Origin: Puccinia triticina
Lineage: Eukaryota > Basidiomycota > Pucciniomycetes > Pucciniales > Pucciniaceae
Direction of reading: 5' to 3'
NCBI RefSeq assembly: GCF_026914185.1
Contig: NC_070561.1
Location: forward strand, 7,254,001-7,318,000
DNA length: 64,000 nt
The position numbers were made by a program, and so were the translations under genes. The notes beneath the pieces were generated by a model. It saw nothing but the letters and a program-made list of their open reading frames with translations, had not been told where the DNA came from and made no database searches. This document shows positions 10,519-22,646 of this stretch, in pieces. Within the stretch, counting starts at the first letter, position 1; every line of letters begins with the position of its first letter.

Positions 10519-11308
10519 GCTTCAAACTATCAAACTTTGTAAAACCTTGGATCATCCTACTTTCTATTTCCCATTCATCATGTCATTACACCTATCAATA
10601 CTCTGTTTCTTGTCCTGTTACACTACCAGCCTCCGTAAACTTTGAGATTGCCATTGCTTGCCACTCCACAGCTGCTACGTCTTGGTGTTATCTTGCTATC
10701 ACATATTTATTCTTGATCAGTCTGTATTGTTGTAAATGCATCAAGAAAAATGAAAACATACTGCTCCCCAATCTCCCAAGTCATTAGCTTACCCTGTTGT
10801 TTTCATATCTTCCATGTCCAAATCCCATTAATGATCAATATTAAATTGCTGTGCTTGCTTGTCTGAATGCAAGCTTTCAGAATGAAAAAAACCTAGACAT
10901 ACTGCTGTACTCATCTGTATGGTAAATCTGGACCAAGGCATCATGTTGAGAAGCAGAGTTTGAGGCTGGATATAATGAGGGATGACTAAAAAAGACTCCA
11001 GAGAAACCCAGGGGCTGAAAACAACGAAGAGGCCCTCAAAGAGGGCTAGGCTGCTAGCTTGCATGGTGGAAAAGCACTCATGCTACAAGGGGTTGTATCC
11101 TGTGGAGACCCCAGGGACCAGGTGCAGAAGATAAATACTAAATTTCTATCTAAGCTGAGGATATTCAAGCTATTAAAAAAAGAGGGGCCAGGTTGTGGAA
11201 CAGGATGCAAATGGAATGAAAGGAATGAGTGACAGGTGAGGGAAAGGGAAAGAAAGAGAGTGAGAGACATGAAATTCCAACACCCCATTTTTTAGTGTGG
11301 TAAACGTA
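10519..11308. other. Non-coding flank after the P-loop pseudogene
   Basis: The first 280 bases look like the AT-rich 3' flank of the split gene. From about 10840 to 11290 there is unique-looking sequence without a convincing open frame, purine-rich around 11200-11270. I see no gene here. Confidence 0.5.
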
Positions 11309-12359
11309 GGGTTGTGCTAAATGCCCACCAACATTTCACTACATGCACACCATGTTTTTGGCATGCAGGGGTGGTTACGCCAAGAAATTGGCGTAAATGG
11401 CCCGGTCAAGCCAATTAATTGGCATGTTGGGCTGTGTACACCAATATTTATGGCGTACACCGCCTGACACACCAAGTTGGCGGGAAAAATTGGTGTTCTG
11501 GCCTGAGGACGGCAAAAATTTGGGGGTACAGAGAATTGGCACACCAACCCACTGGGTGTGCAGATTTGTTGCCTGCCCGATAAAATGGTGTGCTTGTGCC
11601 AGCTCACCCCCCATCTTTCTCCCAGAAAGGTAGCACAAATCCAGCTTTCCAAGAGTGTTCTTCCTGGAGATCTGGTTGAATTCCAGCACGCCAGGAACAC
11701 ATATCTTAGCGCTGGCTTGCCGGGAGAAATATGCACCTCCCGGAGAGCTAGACCTTTGACCAGCTCACCAAGAGTGTTTTTCCCAGAGAACTGGTCAAAG
11801 TACATTTTGCCAAGAGGGTTGTATCCCTCTCCGCAAGTAAGATTTGGACCAGCTTGCTGGGAGGTATGTATTTTTCTCAGAAAGCTGGATTTGTACCTGT
11901 CCGCCGGGAGCTATGTATTTCTTTGGCAATCTGGATTTGAACCAGATTTCCAAGAATAATAATTACCTCTCTTCAAGCTGAAATATGACAAGCTTGCCAG
12001 GAAAACCAACCATGGTGAGCTGGTCAAAGGATTGGTGTGCTTCCTCCAGGAGAGGAACACATAACTCCCCAGCTCGTCAAGAGCTTTCAGAGAGCTAGAT
12101 TTGCACCAGCGCGCCAGTGATGGTGTGCAAGGCTTGGGCACGCAAAAAATATTGGTGTGCCTAGCGGGTATACGCCAACAATTCTGGGGTAATCAGCGTC
12201 TCTGGTCCCATACGCCTGCGGTCTTGGCCTACAGGACTGAGAACACTGGGTTTCTTGGGGTATACGCCCCTGTGCGCCAAAAAAGCATGGTGTACACGCC
12301 CGTGCACGCATTTCTTGGTGTGCATGTAGTAAAACTTTGGCGTGCATTTATCACAACCC
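11309..12359. mobile_element. Non-autonomous DNA element (1051 bp) with GGGTTGTG ends
   Basis: The left end GGGTTGTGCTAAATGC and the right end, which reads GGGTTGTGATAAATGC on the other strand, form an inverted repeat that stays recognisable for about 40 bp (CACCAA...TTTNACTACATGCACACC). Flanking 8-mers TAAACGTA and TGAATGTA match at 6 of 8 positions, both differences being transitions, which would fit an old target duplication. The interior is made of short related pieces around CAGCTTGCCAAGAG and CTTGGCGTAC with many local dyads and no coding sequence. Related ends occur at about 17748 and 58513. Confidence 0.7.
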
Positions 12360-12395
12360 TGAATGTAGTGTAATATTAAAAACACACTACATTCA
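12360..12395. repeat. 12-bp perfect inverted repeat
   Basis: TGAATGTAGTGT at 12360-12371 and ACACTACATTCA at 12384-12395 can form a perfect hairpin with a 12-nt AT-rich loop. It abuts the right end of the preceding element and may be part of it or its target. Confidence 0.75.
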
Positions 12396-13339
12396 CAATA
12401 TATAAAGAGTCTTGATTAATCAAACACCTAAATTATGATTTCTGACTACCAAACAGTGCATATGTTGGGAGGACCGCTCCTTGACATTGCGCTGTGGTAG
12501 AAGAAAGGTGGCCTCCAGTATGAAATGACCGGAGCAGACCATTTTTCTATGCCAGATAATTCCAAGTAGTTGAGGGAACTCCAAACTCAGTGTTGTATAA
12601 GCACATAATAGAGCTCCACAGAAAGGTATAGGTACGCAATGTAATAATAATAATAGTAATCCGCCATAAAGTAAACATAAACAATGTAAAACACCGCAAA
12701 AGAGCTGCAAAGACCGCAAGTAATAGCCATAAGACAATGACAGCTGCAGTATAAACCATAATCAAGACCCTCCACAATCACAACCACATAGATGAGTAAA
12801 TTAAACTGTAAAATAAATCAAAGTCCGTAGAAGATAGCATAATGAGATCCCCTGAAGGAAGGAACACCCCCCCTGTATATAGACAAATCTCCATCACTCT
12901 GCTGTATATAATAAACCAAGAGAAAGCTCCGCCACATGTCATAACCCCAATAGAAATAGAAATCCTACTCCCATCCCGCACAAGCTGCATGCCTCCGCTC
13001 CCACATTGTCATCTGCACCTCTGCTGCTTGCCGTAGACAGTGGCCAAACTTCTGATCATCCACCATCCACACCCCTGTCTAGCCTCTGGTGTTGGGATCC
13101 CACATGCCACATCTGCCCCAGCTATGCCCGCTGACATAGCCCACTTCAGCTGTCATGGCGTCCTCAATCACCGCACCACTCTAGATAGTCCGCGCTGGGC
13201 TGCCTTTACTCAGAAAGTCCGCTCTTCTTCGCACACCACAGCTCTCCCCCTTCAACCACACGCTCCGCGCCTAACATAGAAAATGCCAAAAGGTAGTCAG
13301 AAATATAATTTTCCAAACAAAGACATAAATACTTGAAAA
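12396..13339. other. Region without recognised gene
   Basis: Mixed sequence, AT-rich at 12600-12830 and CT-rich at 12980-13270. Open frames here are short and of unlikely composition on both strands. No transposon ends were identified. Confidence 0.4.
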
Positions 13340-13800
13340 TTTATTACTCCCCATTGGGGGGCCCAAAGCCAAAATTTTACAGTCGCCAGAAAACAATCTG
13401 AAAAGCCAATGGTTAGCTGCATGGCATTATCCAGCCTCAAAATTGCCATGTGCAACTGTGGGTCCATTATGGCGGATTTCCTACTAATGAAAACCACCAA
13501 AACCTTAGGCACGGTGTTCCAAAGGGTCCCAAGATTTTACAGTGCACCAGATTCAGCTCTGAAAGCAATATGATAATCTGCATGGCATTAACACACTCCT
13601 TTTCTGGGGTGTGCTACTGCGCACCCATTTTGGAAGGTATCCTACTGATGAACACCACCAAAACCTTAGCCATGGTGCCCCAAAGGGTCCCAAAATTTTA
13701 CAGTCACAGATTGAGCTCTGAAAACAATATGATGAGCTAAATAGCATTGACACACACCAGGAATGGGGTGTGCTAGCTTCCATTTTGGCAGGTATCCTGC
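13340..13800. repeat. About three imperfect tandem units of roughly 160 bp
   Basis: The words CCAAA..TTTTACAGT, ACCACCAAAACCTTAG (13493 and 13654) and GGTATCCTRC (13635 and 13791) recur with spacing 156-161 bp. The first unit is the most diverged. No coding sense is apparent. Confidence 0.7.
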
Positions 13801-14321
13801 TAATAAAGGAAGAAAAGAAGGAAGCGTGACATAAAACAAGAAGAAGGAAAAAGTCCTAAAACTTTGTGAGCCTTGCGCATGCGCTGTGCTTATTTGTCCT
13901 GAGGGAGTCTGGATCCTTGATCCACTGCGCCTGAAACTGAAAAATAACTGAGATTTGAATGTGAGACGGCCAACACAAGTTATAGATGGAAATCAGGACC
14001 CGGGTACCGCCCATGGGTACGGGTACTTTTGAAACTTGCAGTCAACTCAACTCGCGTGGCGCCTTCCACATTTTTTGTTTTTTGTTCTCTACGCACTGCA
14101 TGCTTGCGCAAATCCAATCACATCTTCTTTAACCTAATCATTGTGACTTGTGTTGGCACTCCGGTACTCTCTATCAATCCACTGGATCACCAGCCAATTC
14201 CTTGAATCCTCTCCGGCCAGCGCTCCACATACTGACATCAAGATCAAGATTTAATCATAAATCTCAAGGCTCACTTCTTCTCACACACCCTATTGTTGAC
14301 AAGTCCCCAATGAACAAATTC
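13801..14321. other. Region without recognised gene
   Basis: Includes a short palindromic stretch around 13998-14027 (CGGGTACCGCCCATGGGTACGGGTAC-like) and CT-rich sequence before the next MITE. No gene is supported. Confidence 0.4.
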
Positions 14322-14537
14322 CACTGCCAGCATATTTGGCTGGGTTGAGGTTATCCCAGTTAAACTGGGATGCACTCAACCAATTTAAACTTGGTTGATC
14401 TCAACTGATGGAATATAAATCCAAGGTACCCCCCTTGGTTTTATGTTTCATTGGCTGGGATCAACCTGTTTTAAATTGTTTGAGTGCATCCCAGTTAAAC
14501 TGGGATGACTTCATCCCAGCCAAATATACTGGCAGTG
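14322..14537. mobile_element. Hairpin MITE, 216 bp, about 57-bp inverted ends
   Basis: The left end CACTGCCAGCATATTTGGCT and following bases are matched on the opposite strand by the right end ...CCAAATATACTGGCAGTG, with near-perfect complementarity through CATCCCAGTTAAACTGGGATG. TTC flanks both sides (14319-14321 and 14538-14540), a possible 3-bp target duplication. The element can fold nearly end to end. It has no coding capacity; superfamily is uncertain. Confidence 0.85.
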
Positions 14538-14553
14538 TTCAGATAACTAAATA

Positions 14554-14973
14554 GGGGGGTTCACAATATGATTTTAATAAAACTTTAGAGCCAATTTTAA
14601 GGACTTTGTGAACCAATTTTCAGAAAACGTGGAAGTTGCTCTGATTTCCAAGGAACACCCAAATGTGAACAGCTTAAAAAAATTCCAAAACATTCACCAG
14701 GGAAAAATTGAGGTCACCTGAGGGCAGGTGATGTGAAGAAGACTCTTGTTCAGTCTCCAATCACACTCCAAAACCCATTGAGTGGGACTCCCCAATGACC
14801 ACAAAGGGGCCACTGTTTTGATAGTGGAGTCTTGCCACAGTAGCTCAGGTGTCTGAACATGTCTTACTCAATGTCACCTGCCACCAGCTGTCATCACATT
14901 TTCCCTGGTGATTGTTCATAAAGGCCTTAAAATGAGCTTTAAAATTTTATTAAAATCCTATTGTGAACCCCCC
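14554..14973. mobile_element. Mariner-like MITE (420 bp), GGGGGGTTCACAAT family
   Basis: Ends are GGGGGGTTCACAAT and its complement ATTGTGAACCCCCC; the inverted repeats extend as TTTTAATAAAA and TTTTAAGGMCTTTRTGAAC for about 65 bp. TA flanks both sides, as expected for Tc1/mariner. Members of the same family are at 49864-50062 and, as a left-end fragment, from 61322. Confidence 0.87.
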
Positions 14974-17018
14974 TAATGTGTTATTTCTGATAAGTATCTT
15001 TCTTTTATCTAAAATTTATGATAAGATAAGAAATAAGTTTTATACCTAAAGGCAGATAAAAAATTGTGAGCTTTCTTGATAAAGTAATGTGTTGATAAAT
15101 GAAGTAAAAATAATATTCTTTGTCCTGGTTTTTATTGAGATGATAATTCTGTTTCAAAGAATAGAAATTGTGATAATTAGTTTAGGGGGTTAATAAATAT
15201 ACCCAGTTTTTCCGCGTCTGTACCTGGTTTTTGCTGTCAGCCTACGTGATGCCAAGGGTATTATCCTTCTAGCTACACGTGGAGCAAAGCAAGAGATTAG
15301 AGTTGTAAATCTCTAAGACAAAGGTATAAGGGATAATTCCAACGTAAATGTTGGGAATTATGGCGTAAAAATAGGGCAATTTGGGCCAATTAGACGTAAG
15401 AAAATTGATATAATTAATTTTAAGAGGGGCCTGATAAATCAGGGGTGTTTAATCCCTCTAGAGTAAAGAAATGGGGCCTGTAAACAGGGGTGTTTCAAAT
15501 CCCAGAAAGAAATGGCGGAGAATCTCAAGAGAAGGGGCTTAAACTTACTAGTATAAGACCCTAGAGTCACTTGAGGTTCTTCAGGCGTGAAGTTGGGCAG
15601 TTGGAGGCTCTCAGAGGAGGTAATCTTGAGGGCAGGGTGGTTACTGGACAGCTTCAAGGCGGAAATTAGAGCTAAAAAATCACGAAAGTAGGTATTTTAC
15701 CTGGCAAATCACAGGCTATTGAGGCTGTTGAAGGCGGGTAAAATTCTAATATGTAATTTAAAGCTGGGGAATCTCTTTTTGGGCGGAGAAAGGGCCCTTT
15801 TTATAGCCTAGGCAGGCCTCCAGGGGCGCCCAGGGGACAGGGGGACACTTGTGGGCGCATTCTGAGGCAATTTGTTTGCGCTAGAAGGCGCTGTTGGTCG
15901 TGGAACCTTGGGGCTTGGATATAAGGGTTGCCAAGGACCATTTACAGAGGTTCTACGTGTTTTTACACATGCTTTACACATCATAGGGGCTGGTTTGGGG
16001 GTTCTGTGACGCTTGTTTCCGTGGAAATGTGCCACAGAAGGTACTAGAACTAGCTTCTGTGCACTTGTACACGTGCAAGCAGTGCTTTATACATGTTCTG
16101 GAGGCTCTTATTAAATGCTCTAGTTCATTTGACCCCTTCTACATATTTACTACAGTTGTAATTTACGTGTAGTGAGGCTTGGGAGAAGCTGGGGCGCTTT
16201 CTAGTCTCTCCTGAGCACGCTGCAACAGTTCTTTTCAGTCTAAAATGTTTTTATACTGAATGACGTGGTAATTACATCTTGTTTGGTGATTAATTACATA
16301 TGTACAAGACATATAACACATGTAATATTGCTATTGGGGCGTATTCTGGCCCATTCTCACTTACTGGTAGCCTGAGCGCTTTGGTTGCGGGCTGATTTAT
16401 GCAATATGCATGTATGTACAACATGCGCGCAGGCTTGAGCTCTAGGCAACAGAGCACGCGGGCTTGGGTGCGCCACACAACAAATAAAGCCATCGTCTAA
16501 ACTATACACAACACCTCAGTTACGTCACTGAAACTGGGTGTATGCATATGTACTTAGATATATAAGCATACAAGTGCATTCACACGGGGCGTGATGCACT
16601 TGCTTAAACTTTGAAGTTAGTTTACACAAGGAAGGGATAATAATTAAGGGTACGTGTAAGTGAGGTACCCTAGGTTATTTTACCCTTAGAATCAGAATCT
16701 TCTATAATATTTTACTTATTAATTACACAAAGTTAAGTAATTAATTATTTATATATGTATTCAATGTTTTTGCGTAGTTTTACATATGTAAGAGTAATAA
16801 TGTCTATTTCATATGTAAAACTACTTTTTATATTTTATTTGTATATTGTCACGGTGGCTCTGCCATAGTAGCCAGCTGACATTTGCGTACCCCCTTTTCC
16901 GCCCATGTACCCGGTTTTTTTCTACTCATTTCTACGCAACGCAAATAATATCAAAATTCATCTAAAATGATGAACATAATTATCATGCAATCAGAATTTC
17001 AAAAAAACTATTTTTTAA
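14974..17018. other. AT-rich repeat-like region, no gene recognised
   Basis: Two kilobases without a plausible coding frame. 15180-16860 reads like the decayed remains of a long terminal repeat or similar (GGGGCCTG..AAACAGGGGTGTTT words near 15430-15500, many TACACGTG / ACATATGTA dyads from 16060 to 16800). 16690-16850 is strongly AT-rich with an inverted pair TAGTTTTACATATG / CATATGTAAAACTA near 16778-16826. I cannot assign a class. Confidence 0.35.
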
Positions 17019-17528
17019 TTAATTAATTAATTTTCTCATACCCCCTTTTCTGGGGTACATAATAAGGAATAAATTTTTTGTCTGTTCTTGGGTACTGTAC
17101 AGATCAGAAAGGTCCTCCAACAACACATGGGAATGTTTCATATTGATCTGCAAGATGCAAATTCCAGATTGGACAAGTTTGGCTTGGACAAATTCCACCA
17201 TGTTCTTGGTGAGCTTGAGTGATTCAAGGATCTGTTTGATTTCAATAGGGCAACAGGTGGCAGACATCATAAGTAACAGAGTTCCATTGGTTTCCAGCAG
17301 GCTGCCACCTAGTCCACTGTATCCTGGTTGAAAGAATCCACACTCCATGTGTTTTATATGGGGCGGAAGCCCTTTTGATTTGCCACTGGCAACAAGGCCC
17401 CACACATACATCATGTGTGCTTCATTCACAACAACCAAGCACAGGCAACTTTGAAACTTCAAATTGAAATATATGTTGCAGAAGATTTTGCTGTTGAGGA
17501 AGGCTTCTGGGCTCTGTTGCCCAAGAAT
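17019..17528 (-). pseudogene. RecQ-like helicase fragment
   Basis: On the minus strand the frame reads QQSPEAFLNSKIFCNIYFN, then VVNEAHMMYVWGLVASGKSK, then GGSLLETNGTLLLMMSATCC and ends at a stop at 17019. NEAH stands where the Walker B DEAH box is expected (one Asp-to-Asn change), and LLLMMSATCCPIEIKQIL corresponds to helicase motif III (SAT). Helicases of this RecQ-like type are numerous in rust and other basidiomycete genomes and usually belong to mobile or repeat-linked copies. Only the central part is present, so it is a fragment with an altered catalytic motif. Confidence 0.72.
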
Positions 17529-17559
17529 TCATCAGTGGTCAGTTTGTATTCCACACTAT

Positions 17560-17745
17560 TTTTAGCCCTAAAGTTTAGTGTAGCGTCAAAAAGCGCCAGC
17601 ATTTTTTGAATAGCATTGGCGCGCTGTTTGCGCCGCTACGTTGCGCCAATTTTCAGCGGCGCTAACAGCACACCAATTTTTGTTTAGCGTTAGCGCTCCA
17701 CTAAATTGCGCTAAGGCACTTTAGTGGGAAAAATGATTTTTTGGG
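17560..17745. repeat. GCGCTAACG-type low-complexity patch
   Basis: The words GGCGCGCTG, GCGCCGCTACG, CAGCGGCGCTAACAGC and GCGTTAGCGC resemble the interior of the 471-bp element at 1731-2201. No matching terminal repeat is visible, so it is probably a decayed relative. Confidence 0.55.
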
Positions 17746-17990
17746 GGGCATGCTAAATGCACCCCAAGTTTTTACTTCATGTACACCAACAAAAAGGGGT
17801 ACACTACTGGGTACACCAACAAAATTGGGGTATTCTTGATTACACCCCAATCTTCAAGGGGTACCCACCTGGCCACCCCCAAAAAATTGGGGTGCTTGCA
17901 TCAAAACTCCAAAAGAGCTTAGATATTGGGGTGCAATCCAATTTACCCCAAAAGAGATGGTGTACATGAGGGGCGCACCCCAAACACACT
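17746..17990. mobile_element. Fragment related to the GGGTTGTG-ended element family
   Basis: The start GCTAAATGCACCCCAAGTTT followed by TTACTTCATGTACACCAAC aligns with the left end of the element at 11309 (GCTAAATGCCCACCAACATTT...ACTACATGCACACC). It then runs into ACACCCC-type words and the palindromic array B. The right end could not be identified. Confidence 0.5.
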
Positions 17991-18835
17991 TCTGGAGGCG
18001 GTCATTGAGGGCAGGTGGACTCCGATCAATGCCCGGCACAGACTGACCGTTAGGGAGTTGCTACTCCCACCTCCCCTTGGTGACCGGCACATACTGGGCA
18101 TTGAGAGGAGGTGGACTCTCCTTGGTCGCCGGTACCTGACCGACCCAGACCGGTCATTGAGGGGAGTAGCAACTCCTCTCAATGGCCAACCCAGACCAGT
18201 CAGCGAGGGGAGTTGCTACTCCCTTCAAACCGGTCATCAGGGGAAGTAGCAACTCCCCTCAATGACCAACGCTAACCAATCATCAAGGGGAGTTGATACT
18301 CCCCTCAATGACTGGTCTCATTGAGGGGAGTTGATGCTCCCCTCAATTACTGGTCTCATCGAGGAGAGTTGATACTCCCCTGGTCTCATCAAGGTGAGTA
18401 GCAACTCCTCTCAATAACCAACCCAGACGGATCATGAAGGGGAGTCGCTACTCCATTTGATGACTGACAGAGACCGGACATCAAGGGGAGTTTCAAATCC
18501 CCTTGTTGATCAATTGGTGTTGGTCATCAAGGGGAGTAGCAGTCATTGAGGCAAGTTGCTACTCCCCTCAATGATCGGCTGGTGCTGGTCATCAAGGGGA
18601 GTTGCTACTCCCCTCAATGTGCGGTCTGTCCCGGCGATTGAGGGAGTCCACCTCCTCTTGATACCCGGTTTGTGCCAGTCACCGAGAGGAGGTGGTACTC
18701 CTTTCAATGACCGGTCTGTGCCGGGGATCAATGGGATGAGCAACTCCCCTTGCTGACCGGTCTTTGCGCCCGGGCATTGAGGGGGGTTATTCTCCTTGAT
18801 GACCGGCACACCAGTGGTTGAGGGGAGTGCACATA
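17990..18835. repeat. Palindromic satellite array B
   Basis: Some 15-20 imperfect units of about 45-55 bp. Each combines GGTCATCAAGGGGAGTTGC with its near complement TACTCCCCTCAATGACC, joined by dyads such as TGACCGGTC. The units can fold as consecutive hairpins. The same design, with different spacer letters, is found in arrays A and C. Confidence 0.82.
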
Positions 18836-19820
18836 CCGGTCTTCCCTCTTGGTGGCGCCCGGTGCGACAAGTCGGGCTGGGTGCCGGATATGTACAGTAC
18901 ATCTGGGGTGTGAAGGGGCTCACCCCTATCACAGGGTATCAGATTGGAGTGCAGGGGGTTTGCAACCCATTATGATGGGGTTTCATGGTCATGTACACCA
19001 TAGATTTCACTTGTTTTTGGGCACCCTGTGGCTCATCCCAACCTCCATGCGGTATGAGGTGCTGTACCCCATCTTCACAGGGGTGTGTAGGTGTACACCA
19101 CGGGTTGTGCTGAATGTACATGGGACATACCTTTTGACATGTCCCTGAACATCCAGCTCTTGCAGGGCACAAAACATCCGGAGGATATTACTCTTCATGA
19201 TGGATGCAGATGTATCGTTAATTAAGTATCCTCCGGATGTTCTCTGAGCATCCGCTCAATGGTATGTAAATGTCCATCGGACATCGGCAACTGTCCTTGC
19301 TTTGCCAAAAATCTTAGCCCAGCTGGCACAGCAGGGCTTCAGAGGTCGCAGGGTTCTCACAAGGGCAGGCTGTGGAGCGACCAGTGAGCAGGCAAGGAGC
19401 AGGGCAGAGAGATGAGGCGAAGTGATTGATTGGAAGTGGGAAGACCATGGGTTGAACCCACGTCCTCAAGGGGCGCAGGCAACCGGGGAACAAGGTGCTT
19501 GCCAGATGTGCCATGACATCAATACTATGGACCCCACACACTATACTAAACTACTAGAATTGGGACCAAACATCTTTTGGATACTCTGGCTGGAGTATCC
19601 AAGGGATGCTTGAATTTTTGGACTGGCAAGATGTCCATTGGACATTCTAAATTGGGAGTGTCCAATGGACAGAAATTTGAAATGTCCAATGGATGGTTTT
19701 GAATGCCAAGCATCACTTGGACGCTTCTGGAAATGTCCAAGTGATGCTCAGTGCATGTTACGTCCGCTGGATGCTTCCCGGGCATCCTCTGGATTCTTCT
19801 CAATCAGAAACATCCACGGG
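18836..19820. repeat. Repeat-rich stretch with long inverted pairs
   Basis: ACATCCGGAGGATA (19167-19180) and TATCCTCCGGATGT (about 19227-19240) form a perfect inverted pair around a 46-nt loop. From 19620 to 19800 the words ATGTCCATTGGACATTC, TGTCCAATGGACA and related forms repeat in both directions. No coding sequence is supported; 18890-19150 is unassigned. Confidence 0.6.
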
Positions 19821-22646
19821 ATATAGCACATTTGCAGAAAGCTGGGCACAAAGTGGCCCCTCCTGCAGGGAGGAACTTGCATATTATCCCCCAATTTCAT
19901 AGGGGAGCAGAAGATAAAAATTGGCTGTAAGGTATTTTAACTTTTTGATAGCTACACCTCCCAAGGTCTGAGCCGCAGCTTTCTGACCCTTTGACATCTT
20001 GTCTACAATTCTGTTTCCTCAGAATTTTTGTATCACCATCAATGTATTTTTAATAAATTTTTGAAAAGTGACTTCTCAAGAAATGGATCTGCACAAGGAT
20101 TCATGAGGGCCAGGCTGTATTGCTTGTAGATCCTGTGGACCAAAAAATCTGCATGCTTTCTAGGTTGTATTTAAATTCTTGACACATTGTATGTACATAA
20201 GCTGAGATCACCACCGTGCTTCCCTCTGGCCAAATGCAAATTCACACATGGATCTTCCAAACTGAAGACATGGTTTGGAATCTGGTTTTGCAGCCTCAAC
20301 CTAGATTCCTCGACACTTTTTTCACTAGGGATTGCAGTCTTTGGATTGAGAGGCTGGAACTGGTGTCAACATTTGTGCATTTATCAAGGCTACAAGACTG
20401 TCTATTCATTTTTCTGTTATTGTTTTTATTACACTTCATAGGGCTGTTTTTGTATTTTTTGCACTGAATATCACTTCTGATCCCGCCAAAATTGTGGGAT
20501 AGCAAGTAAGCCTCTCCTATGGAGAGCGCTTGGCGCGGGTCCCCCGGACCTCCGTTTGAGTGGCTTTGTTAAGCTACGGGTTTACGGAGACAAGGGTGGA
20601 TGCTCTATAAGACTATACCAAGCTTGATTCCTAAGGCTCCGGGTCCATTTTTATGGTTCAAAGGGAAGGTTATGATTCAAGAGGACTCTCCAATGACCCG
20701 TTATCAAAGGCAAGCCATCATGTTATGTTCATATACGCTATAATACCCTATATATGCCAACCAGAGATTTCCCATTTTCTGGAAAAAAAAATTGCAGCAT
20801 TTCCCCGCCTGAAGGCCTCCATAATGAGCCTGAAACTCCGGAGCCTTGCCGTTCTTTTGCTCTCAAAGCCCATCTATTTATATTCTTTTCCTCTTGCCTT
20901 GAGTGCATGTTACATTACCTTTTTCTCCACTCAAATCATCATTTCCTCTTTGTTCAATGCAATCTATTGTTTCCTCACCTCCAACTCTTGACATTGCTTT
21001 TTGTTTTCCTTCTCACAAAAACACCTCCTCCTTTACGTTTTGTTTAGCCGATGTGGAACTACTCTTGGGATGAATAGAGCTGGAGAGGGAATGGTGCTTT
21101 AATGGGCTGCCTCTCTGGGAACAAGAAAAAGATATAAGAGTGTGGACTCTTATGGAAAGGTGTGGCTATAGAGGATTCTTGAGGTATGTCTTGAGGGTTA
21201 CTTTTCTACTAATCTAATATTTTGTACACAGATAACAAGCTTGTCCAATCTGATTTATTGGCATAAGCAAGGCTAATGATAGGTGACCAGTGATCTGAAT
21301 TACTTTGACAGGATCTGATGGGGAACAAATGAAGAGGAAAACAACCCAGTTTATATACACAAGAAAGAGGAGCCATGAGGAAACAAGGATAACCTGAAGG
21401 GAAGCATAGAACATTCTACTTCTATAGGATGAAACAGCCATGTGGTCAGAGTAGTGGGTCAAGGAGTCACATGATGGTGTAACAGTGGGTGGGGATGATG
21501 CCATCTTCTGGGGGCTATGGTGCAATCTTCCTAGTTGGAGGAGGGGATATGTGAGACATAACAGGGGTAGAATATTCTATGATCTAAGATAGGAGGAGTT
21601 AGGTGTTTCAGGAAGTGTTTCAGGAAGTAATAATGTAGGGATCCAAGATAGGAGGAGTCAGGCGTTTCAGGAATTGTTTCAGGAAGTAATAATGTAGGTG
21701 AGGTTTGGGGCTATGTCTAGTATAATGTGTACCATGTTGGGTTTGGAGGGTGAAGGGTTTCAAGGGTGCTTATACATCTTTGAGCACATGGTTCTAAGGA
21801 AACACTAGAAGAAGAGGGTAACATGTGATCTGGGTAGATGTTTGAGACTAGGGAGAGGGTTTATCCAAGAGAGGGGAAGTGTGGGAAGAGGGAACACTAT
21901 TATCCAGGGTATGACCATTGAGTGGGGATGTTGAGGGCCTTGGGCTTTGCTGACAAGGGGGCCAGAGGTATGGGATTTAGTCTTGAGGTGTGACAGCCTT
22001 GTGATTGATGGTTGCTGGTTTTCTGGTTAGATCAGGATTGGCTTACCACACTGATTCAAGCAATTTCCCTGCTCTATACTCCTACCATTTCAAGCATTTT
22101 CCCTGCCCTAATCTCCTACCCTTTCCTTTCCCGACCCGGAACCGCGCACCAAATTGCTCTACTCACGACCTACATCAGGTCACATTACCTTATCCTCCCC
22201 AACCAGGATGACCTCCGCACGTTATCTCACCTTTGTTATCTGATTTCCTCAAAATTTGACCCCATATGTATCCATGTTTGTTTTTTGGGACTGTTGCCAA
22301 TTCAATTCTTTCACATTCCCATCCTCCACTCTCTCGAATTCACCCCGCCATCTGATTAAAACTTACAAATCTATTTCACAAACATTTCAGAAGGAGAACA
22401 ATACTACACCACGGATGCAAAACTCCAAAGGTTGTTCAAAGGTGCTTTGAATGAAGTTCAAAGGAAAATCAATTCAGTTGGGACGTCACCAACTGGGTCA
22501 AAATCAAAAATCTCGCATATTGTCCAAACAATACTTGAGTTTTTTTCAAATGCTTGTTTAAAAAGATGGATTAATTCCCATTCAAAGTTTCTTCAAACTG
22601 AAATCTTAAAAGTGCGTCCGTGGTGTATTTGAGACTCCTGCTCATA
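19821..22646. other. Region without recognised gene; one 59-bp tandem duplication
   Basis: CT-rich stretches at 20750-21040 and 22060-22360 show a patchy resemblance to 48325-48600 (GCAGCATTTCCCC ... GAAACT), suggesting a shared decayed repeat. At about 21586-21703 a 59-bp unit (AAGATAGGAGGAGTYAGG...) is present twice in tandem. Open frames are short and compositionally unlike genes. Confidence 0.4.

Noticed and set aside
12547..12990. Hydrophobic minus-strand frames
   Set aside because: AT-rich sequence giving Leu/Ile/Val/Tyr-rich chance frames; no start context or domain.
15180..16860. Solo LTR
   Set aside because: The style fits a decayed LTR, but no TG...CA ends with a target duplication could be fixed, so no boundary is claimed.
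17990..18835. Possible CRISPR-like array
   Set aside because: Repeats are imperfect palindromes without unique spacers, in a eukaryotic context; it is a palindromic satellite.
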